DNA from: Dactylonectria macrodidyma
Taxonomy: Eukaryota; Ascomycota; Sordariomycetes; Hypocreales; Nectriaceae
NCBI GenBank assembly: GCA_020744425.1
Contig: JAGMUV010000004.1
Coordinates: forward strand, 4,216,001 to 4,280,000
Direction of reading: 5' to 3'
Length of the DNA stretch: 64,000 bases
Part shown: in pieces, positions 55,845 through 64,000 of the stretch
Numbering within the stretch: the first letter of the stretch is position 1
Layout of the letters: each line of letters opens with the position of its first letter
Position numbers and translations under genes: made by a program
Notes under the pieces: model-generated
What the model saw: only the letters and a program-made list of their open reading frames with translations
Told to the model about the DNA's origin: nothing
The model's database searches: none

Positions 55845-58328
55845 TTAGATCCAGGGCCCGTAGTCGGTACCATTGTTGAGAAATGGCATCCACACATCCG
55901 AGACAATCCCCCCTACTAAAATATCATAGCCCTCGGGATAGCTTCCCCAAATATGGTCTGTCTGCATACTATCATCATTCGAAAAGTCAGATGATGCAGA
56001 CGATTGCTCTTTTCTTGCCCGTGCCGCATCAACTTTTCCAATCGCCCTGTCAAATAGCTCGTAAGCCGCATCCGCAGAGACGTACGACTTTCGTAACTCG
56101 TTCATCGCAAGCATACAGAGCGCGAGGTTGTGCTTGCCCGTCTGCCGTAACAAGTGTTTGGATGAAGTTGATTCGAAGAGATGAATCTGCATCGGAGGCC
56201 CCATGGCAAGTACACTGACAGGAAATTAGTAAAAAACTGGAGATTGGGGACGAAGGGATTGTACGTGATGGTTAGGCAAAGTTTCAAGAGGTCCTCTGCG
56301 AGCATCGAGTTGACTGCTCCTGTGGCCTCTGATGCGGCTGCGCGGGTCTTTTGACAGGCCAACGTCTTCCAGGAGGCTTGCTCGGACGATGACACGTCGA
56401 GAGGGGGTTCCAAGACAAACGGTCTGTACAGCACAATGATGGACGCCCTTTGGATGATTAGCTAGGACTGATGAAATTTAGTTATGCAGCTTACTCGAGG
56501 TACAGTTTGAACTGATAAATGTGGGATGACAAAACCGGGTCTGGCTTCGTTCTCTCCGCCACGATGCAGTTGCATTCTCTGATTTCCCTTTCGTCGGATT
56601 CAATCTCGGCCCTTGACGGCTTCGTGCTGTGAGCAGCATAGTTGGTCGACAAAATGGTCCCCAGTACGCGACTCAGTCTCGCTAAAGAAACCCAAAGTGC
56701 AAAAAGCTTGGTTAGATTACTCGGAAGGTACTTTTCACTGTTTCTGGCGCTTGGTAGTCTGTCTTCGTCGTATGGACCGACCATCGGTGTGTCGCAGTCT
56801 TTGAGAGATATCCGAATTGGTCGGCCTTGGCCCAAAGACAACCACACTTCACGGATATAGATTGACCACCAGAGACGACGCCAGCATGGCCTGACGACTT
56901 CAGAGGTTTCGGGTGTAATTACAGGCTGGCGATGTAATCCGATGGTGTGGGACAGGCTAATGGCAATACCTGTCCAGTGCCATGGCCCAGTTCGGTCCTC
57001 GGAATTATTGTACCAGTGACTCAGCAGGAAGACGGACTGGATGAGGGTAATTTTGTCTTGCTCGTAGTCGACGTCGTAGAGAGCCTAGATCTTGGTTAGT
57101 GTTGGTTTCGTCTGCTAAACGCTTCGTTGTACCTTTGCCCCTCGATAAACCGCTCGCTTCATGTCTGATCTAGTTGGATAAAAGTCGTCGGAAAAGTAGC
57201 TCTCGTCTATGAACTTTCAACGGGTCAGTTGGTTGGTTCATGTGCCGCCCTGGCCCGGATCGTAGCTTACACTCGCTGCCGCGAGAAACATGCTCCAGAG
57301 AAGCAATAGGCTGACGTGACCCTTTTCGTACTTTGAGATAAAGTCGTCGGGCTCTAGTATAGGTGAAAATGGGTGCACATGGTGAAAGTAGCACCGTATG
57401 AGTGCTTCTTGTATATGTCGGGCTGGCAGAGAGAATGCACCCTTTGAACGGAGATAGCTGACGTCTTCCGGGAGTAGCGACTCGATAGAAGGCATGGGCA
57501 CAAAGAATAGGTTGCTTTTCAATGATCGGTTTGGGTCACAAATGTCGATGAGAATCGCTGGACCCCGTTTATCTCCTATGGTGCATGATGTCAATAGATC
57601 AGTCGCCGCAAAGCTAACTATACAAGCTTCGTCGTACCTGGATAAAACGGAACACGATCTTCAGGGCTGCTGATCGTTTCTAAAATCTCAGGATACGCTG
57701 TGAATTTGCTCTGCCGAGATGCTTCCGAAGGTTCCGTTTGAGCGCGGGGGCTTGGAGAAGCGGCTGTATTCGCAAATGGGGGGTTCTCAAGGGCAGGAGT
57801 GTGTTCCATAGCGAAAGGGCGTGGTGTTTGTGTGTCATCCTGGTGATTTGAACACTCATCATTACCGCTAGCCTCATATTGGGCGACTTCGATTTTCTCC
57901 TGTGCTGCCACAGTAGAACTGACGTCTGCTTGAGATGTATGTGTTACCGAAGGTGTAGAGGGTGTCACTTGTACAGGCGGTGTCTGCTGCGGTGTCTGCT
58001 GCGGCGTCTGTGTCGATAGTCTCGATTCATCTTGGTCTTCTCCGGGGGAGTCTGACACCCCTGGAAGCAAATATGAGTTACTTGAAAAAATCCAGTCAGC
58101 AAAATACTGCGTTGTAGCTTTTATGTCAAGCAACTGATCTTACTGCCGTCGCTTCCGACCCAGAATCTCGCATGGAACCCCATCGACGGTGCAGTTCGCG
58201 CACGGCCTACCAGACAGCGTAACAGTGCATCTCACTTTACGCTGATTGCAGGCTTTGCATGCCACAGCAGCGCGCTTGGAAGCTCTGGTGATGCGGCGAG
58301 GGCGTGATGAACTGGGCGGACTCTCCAT
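55845..58328 (-). CDS. Zn(II)2Cys6 transcription factor, CTF1/cutinase-regulator-like
   Basis: Nuclear activator or repressor. Seven exons: 58328-58144, 58080-57638, 57575-57271, 57213-57133, 57084-56495, 56447-56265 and 56214-55845 (2157 nt, 718 residues). The zinc cluster sits at about residues 24-53: CKACNQRKVRC, then CANC and a final Cys six residues on. A Pro/Gln/Thr-rich linker with repeated QTPQ units follows. The fungal_trans domain begins near residue 230 with YLRSKGAFSLPARHIQEALIRCYFHHVHPFSPIL, and continues through LIQSVFLLSHWYNN and WHWTGIAISLSHTIGLHR to RRLWWSIYIREVWLSLGQGRP. That order is typical of the cutinase transcription factor 1 group. Its targets are unknown. The neighbouring gene content gives no clear pathway. 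Confidence 0.92.
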
Positions 58329-58923
58329 CTACACGATGAGGCGTCGGCAGCGAGCACAAATCCGACTCGGCAAGGGTGTTTTTAACGACTTGTGGGTCAG
58401 ATACCTGATATTTGGAGATATGATAAAGAATGACAAAATTGCTCGACGGCGTCATTTGCGTGTGATGATTCTGTACCCAGATGGCGTGTCAGCACACCAA
58501 AAGAGGAGAACTTGGACCATGAGCCGAGGCAATGGGGCATGACCCCACATTGAGCCTCAACCGCTCCAACACGCTCTAATTCTACGTTAGTCTTCATTTA
58601 GACATTACGAATGTGAGCAGGATAATAGAAGAAATACCGAACCATAAGTGGAAGTAGCTCAAATGTGAAAATCAATATTTGACTACATGCTAGCATTCTT
58701 GATGGCAGTTTTCTGTCGATGTCCGCAGCCTCACATGTCAGCGATGAATGATAGCTTGGATACGACCCTGTCCAAAGAAAAAGAGAGGCCTTGAAAGTTG
58801 TTTTATTGTAGCTATTGAAGTCCGGTCTCATGCCATTTCAAATTGATATCCATCAAGTCGTGTATAATATAGGTCATACCCTTGCGCCAATTCGTACAGG
58901 CGCATGTATTTGCGCTTATCGTC
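58329..58923. other. Intergenic, regulator upstream region
   Basis: About 600 bp holding the CTF1-like gene promoter and the 3' flank of the small Cys-rich gene. No gene seen. Confidence 0.5.
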
Positions 58924-59288
58924 TCAGCAGCAGAAAAGATTCGACAAGCAGCCTCCATCGTCGGATTCCAGAGCTGCCCTATGGCCACATCCGAGGGCCT
59001 TTTGGCAGTCAAGTGGTTAGCATTTGCTCACAGAAGGCAGGAATGGGAGTGTCTCACACTGAGAGCGCCGCCGCCTCCACGAAGACTGACTGGTTCACCC
59101 GAGCCAGCTTGAGATGACATGGGGCTCGAGGGCTCCTAAAGACGCCGTCGTGTTAGATGCATGCACCATTGTGTATGAGCTTGTGTATGGTTGCACTAAA
59201 GCTCCCTCCGGGTAACACATACCGGTGCGTTTGAGACCACGTTCGCATGGGCAACAGGCTCAGGGCGAGAAATTGATGATGTATCCAT
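58924..59288 (-). CDS. Small Cys-containing protein with PVSLRGGGG motif (three exons)
   Basis: Predicted from splice signals rather than from a long open frame. Exons 59288-59223, 59135-59058 and 58998-58924 total 219 nt, 72 residues plus stop. Introns are 59222-59136 (GTATGT...TTTAG) and 59057-58999 (GTGAGA, branch GCTAACC, ...AAAAG). All joins are phase 0. The protein starts MDTSSISRPEPVAHANVV, contains EPVSLRGGGGAL and ends GGCLSNLFCC. The EPV(S/T)LRGGG phrase and a terminal CC resemble a group of tiny fungal Cys-rich proteins whose role is undefined; such C-terminal CC can be lipidated, which is inference. Without expression data it could still be a chance assembly. Confidence 0.5.
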
Positions 59289-61486
59289 TGTGATGATAGA
59301 ATAAGACGGATATGGAGAGGTAGTATTGTTGGAGGCTGACTTACACAAGATCTGTCTTGATGAGGGCAGGCTGTCTACATTTATAGAGAACAAATTCCCT
59401 GAGCGTCTCATCAAACAGCGAACCGTGTGCCACGAGGCAAACAGATCGCCAACGTCAGCGACGTATCAAGCACGTAGTCACTTGTGTCTGGCGTTGATCG
59501 TAGCCCAGGTTCAGCTTTTCAGCTTCTTGATCGTCACTCGGAAAAGATTGGTAGGCTTTGCAGTAGGCTAATTGCGCCTCTGCAGCTGACGTGTGCCCCT
59601 GCACTTCCAGGACCACTCGCGGGATTCAAGTAGTGTTTTCAGCACATGCACCTAAGATGTGATTCCCTGTTCGATAGGTGTGCAGCGGACTAGTTTTAGT
59701 TCAGGTCTCTGAGATTTCTTCGTGTCCTGTGGAAAGAGGGTGTGTTCCGTAGATCGCACGAGCATGCTATCCCTCCCATCAAAGTGCATGACAAGAAAAA
59801 TCCGATCCATACGTCGGTGAGGGTAAGGTGTTCATCTCACTTCCACGACTGACTGACACGCACCCCAGTCAGCTTGGGAGTGACAACCCCTTGACGAATC
59901 ATGCACCAACAATGAATCTTAGACTGTGAACAAATGCATAATAGTATCTTGTATTTGGAAGCCTGCCCCACTAGACGCTTCGTTTGCTCCGGGCATGTCA
60001 GGAAGTGGTGAGGCGGAGCCTGCAACATATGAGAGCATTGGCCCCCAAGGCGGTTTTCGCTATCAGTCCCGAAATCCGCCTTTCGTCGCCATTCGCCACC
60101 AACTGGACCGTGTTGAGCGGTGATAACCATTTGTTTTCAGCCCCGCAGGCAACTAAGAACACCTCAAACCATTGACAAGTATAGCGTGACTTCAAAGGTG
60201 GTTGACGCAATGAGAGAGGGGCTGAGTCCGGCCAAAGGCTGCATCCTCTATTGCCCGTTTATAGCGATGGTTGGGTTGCAATTGGTATTCAGCTACACGT
60301 TAATCTTACCACGTCCTACCGGTGTCATGACTTCGCTGAAGGAGTAGAGTAGCTAGTCGATCACAGCGACAAACCGGAAGGTCATGTTTGATAAGCAACA
60401 TCCTTTTCAGCCCTGTGATTTGTAGCCTTGTCGATCTCTGATGACGTGTCAAGGCGAGCTTCGCCGCTTACCACGAATTGCGGCTCTGCATCCACATCGC
60501 CTCTTATTGCGCGTATCGGTCATTTCGCCGCATTTCGCCTCTTTCTCTGTCGTCTGCATCTGATGACGACATAGAATATGGGTGCTAGGCAGAATCCAGT
60601 CCAATGCATATGTTATACTCACGTTCTGGGAGTTTATCTGTCAGTGTCGCCATGTGCATGCATCTACCTTCGCCGGAGTAAGCCGAGATGAGATGCCAAG
60701 TATAACTTCCCCAGTTCAAGAACGCAGCAGAAATTTAAGCATGAAGGGGCAACAACTCTTGTTCAACGGGCCACAGAGAAATGTCAGCTAAGAATATGAC
60801 GGTCTGGGTTAGCTGTTTGTGGCGTGGAACCTGGTGTGGCTTGGACGCAGCGGTTACCTAGCTAGCTGTCCACTCTTTCAAAAGCGAGTTGTGCTAGCAC
60901 AATAGCAAGACATACAGGTGATAGATTTAACACTTAGGTTAGATCTGTTCATAAAACCTCGTGGGAATATTCGCATGGACCACACGATATGGCTTTGGGA
61001 ACAAGACACCACTGAACGAACCACCGCTCCCGCAAACGCAAACAGTGACAACCCCTATGATCCACTCTACATGGACCCATCAAATCCAGACACGCCTGAG
61101 ATTACCTCAAAGTGCAGTACTAGCCGCAACCTTCATGCATCCAGGCCATCAATAGGGCTCATTTCAACAGGCTGTTGAATCCACCATGCTGCTGTGACCG
61201 GAACTAGCCCGAATCATTGTGCCTGCGGGGTATAAATCAGGTGGGTAGCCTCCGACTAGAGGCGGAGATGATTGGAGAAACAAATGTCACTGTGCCGTCT
61301 TGATTGGTTTCTTGCAGTTAAGGGCGCCCGCCATGGTGTCAGGCGTTGATAATATGCTTAAGCCTAGTCTGTACCAGCGCAATGGCGCATCTCGACGAGG
61401 TATAAGGACGCGAGACCTTCTGCAGCATGACATAGCTGATGACTCTGTTCTTCCATCCGATCCCAAACCTTACCAGAAGTGCGACC
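59289..61486. other. Intergenic, 2.2 kb
   Basis: Divergent region between the small Cys-rich gene and the Q/N-rich gene. Several short open frames exist (for example 60975-61178, Asn/Pro/Asp-rich) but none has a family feature or convincing splice partners. No repeat or RNA gene was recognised. Confidence 0.5.
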
Positions 61487-62620
61487 ATGTTTGACGCACT
61501 TCGCAAGCTCAAGCAGCAAGCCATCGAGGCGGCGCAGGCCAGCCTGGATCAAGCCAACAATCACCATCCAAATGCCCATCAGCAAAACGCACAGCAGTAT
61601 CCATACGGTGGGGGTTATGCAGCGCATAACGCCCAAGGCTATGGCCAATCACGGCAGGGAAATTCAAACTACACGTACCCCCCGATTAATACTACGGCAC
61701 CTGGTGGGATATCTCAAACTTACGGTCAAGGGCCATCCTTTCAAACATCTCATCAACCCAGCAACTACCCTCCCCAAACAGCGCAACAGTATTCCCCTAC
61801 GACGTATACAGCTCAATCCCAGCATTATAATCCCCAATGCCAGTCAGCTGGTCAGCCAGCACCAAATACCCACATACCTTATCAGACTCATCCAGCGAAC
61901 GTGACGTCGCCAACACCACAAGCAAGCACCGCCTACTTCCAATGGGGCAACCTGATTAATCCGGACAAGACAGCATCACGGCAATTTGTTCTTTTGATGG
62001 ACGCCATTTTCAACTTTGCCGACACGGCACTTGAGCCGCGTAACACGGGCATCCTAGAGCCAACCAAGGCAGCGAGCCTCTTCGAAGCGATGAATTATGC
62101 CGACTCCAACAATATCCCAAAAGGCTTTTATCGATTCGCCGTCCAGAATAACTATCCCGATCCGCTCAAATTCCAGGCCGATGCCATGGCGATTCACTGG
62201 CGCATCTTTCAGATCCCACACCACACGGACAACGCCCACACTCTGGGCCTCACCCGCGAGGGGTTCCGCGCGATCATACTGAGAGATGCCTTGCTGGACC
62301 CAATCATACAGTGGAAGCGACTGAATACTTTTCTAGCCGCCAACCACCAACGACTGATCAACCCGGAGACACTCTCACAGTTCCCGCTGTCAACGATTCC
62401 AGAGGGCTCGCTACCTGTCGCGGGTGATCCTGATACGATAAGGGTCTTTCGAGAAAGGGAAGCGATCATGTCTGCAGAGCTTCTTCAGTACCAACAAACA
62501 CTTATGAGCGCCCAAAATTGGAAGCATCAGGTTACTATGGATGGGCTCACTCCCGGTTACTTTACACCGAATGCTTGGGGAGGCTATCAGTTCCATGCGA
62601 CAGGAGGCATGAACTGGTGA
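61487..62620 (+). CDS. Q/N-rich protein with DUF7514-like C-terminal domain
   Basis: Intronless, about 377 residues from the ATG at 61487 (context GCGACCATG). An in-frame ATG at 61439 exists upstream but MFDALRKLKQQAIEAAQASL looks like the natural amphipathic start. Residues 20-150 are low-complexity, rich in Gln, Asn, Tyr, Pro and Ser, prion-like in composition. The remainder is a folded helical region opening FQWGNLINPDKTASRQF, which resembles the W/YG-L-NPDK-P start of the fungal DUF7514 family, then GFYRFAVQNNY and AIHWRIFQIPHHTDN. No enzymatic motif was seen. Function unknown. Low-complexity Q/N proteins of this kind may self-assemble, which is inference. Confidence 0.75.
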   Translation: MFDALRKLKQQAIEAAQASLDQANNHHPNAHQQNAQQYPYGGGYAAHNAQGYGQSRQGNSNYTYPPINTTAPGGISQTYGQGPSFQTSHQPSNYPPQTAQQYSPTTYTAQSQHYNPQCQSAGQPAPNTHIPYQTHPANVTSPTPQASTAYFQWGNLINPDKTASRQFVLLMDAIFNFADTALEPRNTGILEPTKAASLFEAMNYADSNNIPKGFYRFAVQNNYPDPLKFQADAMAIHWRIFQIPHHTDNAHTLGLTREGFRAIILRDALLDPIIQWKRLNTFLAANHQRLINPETLSQFPLSTIPEGSLPVAGDPDTIRVFREREAIMSAELLQYQQTLMSAQNWKHQVTMDGLTPGYFTPNAWGGYQFHATGGMNW

Positions 62621-63660
62621 GGTTAGGGTGAGAGCAAGAGGCCAGGGAGGCCCTCTCAGTGGGGACTGGGGAGACTTGTATCACAGTGTCATGTACAGTC
62701 GTACCCTGAGACGAAACTCAGGTGAGATCTTCGTCAGCGCACATAGCCGCTTTTAGGGCGTCCTCGCTCCCCAGCCCAATTTCGACTCAGCGGTGCATCA
62801 GCCTGTACAGCCCTCATCAACTTTCTGCTCACCATTTCCCCTGAACAGTCCTCTCCTCGCTCTTGACCACACTTCTGGGCCCAGGTTGGGACCAGGGGGT
62901 CACCAGCGGCAGAGCCATGGCTTATCCACTTTTCACCTAACGTTCGGAATCCGTACCCACCCCGAGCTCGGGAGTCAAATTCACCCGCACCTAGTGAGCC
63001 CAGTATCCTGCACCCAGTATATAAGCACTCCCATAGCACTTCCATAGCAGTTGACTTACCAGCTATCAATACAACTTAGTTACCTCAATCTACTCTAACT
63101 ATTACGCATTATCATATATTAACCTGTGCTCCCATAAGTCGTCATTGAGCTGTTGCCGTTTGCCCAGCCCCTAGTCTACATTGGTCCGTCTTGCCGCGGT
63201 TTCCGTCCTAGGATCCAAGTGCTCGATTCAACCATAACTCCCAGAGGTCCCTCGAAGAGATGATTTAAAAAAAAGAATAAGCCCAAATCTAACAGTGATT
63301 GAATCAAGAGCATTCCTCAAAGATCGTCGAAGACGTATAACCGAGATATCCAAGCTAAAGGTTTCGCAGAGAAGTTTTCAGGATCATCTTGACTTGCCCC
63401 TTGCAACTCTGTCTCTTTCGGGCTTGTTAGAATTCGATTTATCGTTTTAGTAAAGATCTTACCTCTGTCTTTGATAATTGTGGACACACGACGAAGGTAC
63501 GCTATGGCATCCTCATCCAAAAGCACTGATGTCGTAGTTGCGCGACATACACTAATACAGCTCTCGGCCCCTAGCGCTGACGGGCGTCAAATGTACATTC
63601 ACTGGCTTAGGAAGTACTCGTACTTTGAGGCTAGAGCGAATCTGAAAAGGGGCTGAGCAT
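62621..63660. other. Intergenic, downstream of Q/N-rich gene
   Basis: A 1-kb stretch of ordinary composition with no supported gene. Antisense frames at 62734-63069 and 63317-63526 are featureless. Confidence 0.45.
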
Positions 63661-63905
63661 CCTTTCTATAACTATATTACCTAGATGCCTAGATTTTTAC
63701 CTCCCATTACCTTCATTAAAAGGGGAATTACTAGTCTACCTCTTATATATCCCTAAGTTTATCTTAAATTAGTTAAAGCTGTATCTATTAAGTAGCATTA
63801 TAAGCCCAAATTTCTTAAACTACCTAATTATAAACTATAAATTAGGTTCTTTAATATAGGAAAGGTTAGCTAAGGCCTAAATTAGAGATGTTATCCTAAA
63901 TCTAG
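63661..63905. repeat. AT/TA-rich, probably RIP-degraded DNA
   Basis: Base composition drops abruptly to AT-rich, with many TA steps (TATATTACC, AAATTAGTTAAAG, TTATAAACTATAAATTAGG) and no open frames. This is the look of repeat-induced point mutation on a former repeat. The last roughly 95 bp return to mixed composition. No family could be recognised. Confidence 0.6.
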
Positions 63906-64000
63906 GTCCGTCATAGAGATCTGCAATCCAAAACCTGGGCCCCTCTACACACCTCAGCCCAAAGCTCAGCACAGCTCCAGAATCCTTAGTCCAGGCTTAG

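Noticed and set aside
60975..61178. Short Asn/Pro/Asp-rich frame (MDHTIWLWEQD...)
   Set aside because: Only 67 codons with low complexity and no splice partner or known family; could not be supported.

Overview
This window is nuclear DNA of a filamentous ascomycete, most likely a sordariomycete. The evidence is the gene set and structure: short GT-AG introns of about 45-100 nt with CTAAC-like branch sites, three Zn(II)2Cys6 regulators, a HET-domain protein, an MNN1-type mannosyltransferase, an MRP-type ABC transporter, an OPT oligopeptide transporter and a lactonohydrolase. Genes lie on both strands with intergenic gaps of 0.3-3.5 kb. No tRNA, rRNA, CRISPR array or intact transposon was seen. 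I worked out most exon structures by hand; for twelve of the thirteen fully resolved multi-exon genes I summed the exons and the total is a multiple of three.

Layout. 1-1534: partial unrecognised gene. 1815-4192: C6 regulator with an abnormal last splice junction. 5064-6137: intronless Rhizobium-etli-type L-asparaginase. 7602-9293: MNN1/GT71 mannosyltransferase. 11558-13720: HET protein with coiled coil and one partial ankyrin unit. 13987-14556: LITAF-domain protein. 16147-17614: secreted lactonohydrolase. 17.6-21.1 kb: long gene-poor stretch. 21158-22234: seven-helix membrane protein. 23717-25523: ACC-synthase-like aminotransferase. 25984-28623: RBR-type ubiquitin ligase with an extra RING1-like module. 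29498-30328: SDR oxidoreductase.

31.4-50.6 kb is the most coherent part. An ochratoxinase-like amidohydrolase is divergent from an ABCC exporter. Next come two paralogous S10 serine carboxypeptidases with matching intron layouts, on either side of a C6 regulator, then an OPT peptide transporter and a RidA enamine/imine deaminase. The genes would fit hydrolysis of peptide or amide bonds, uptake of oligopeptides, export of conjugates and cleanup of reactive amino-acid imines, under a local regulator. Co-regulation is inference only.

51874-53034: GT8/GNT1-like glycosyltransferase. 53647-55136: CCCH zinc-finger protein. 55845-58328: CTF1-like C6 regulator. 58924-59288: tiny three-exon Cys-rich protein. 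61487-62620: Q/N-rich protein with a DUF7514-like C-terminus. From about 63660 to the end the base composition turns strongly AT/TA-rich, as in RIP-degraded repeat DNA.
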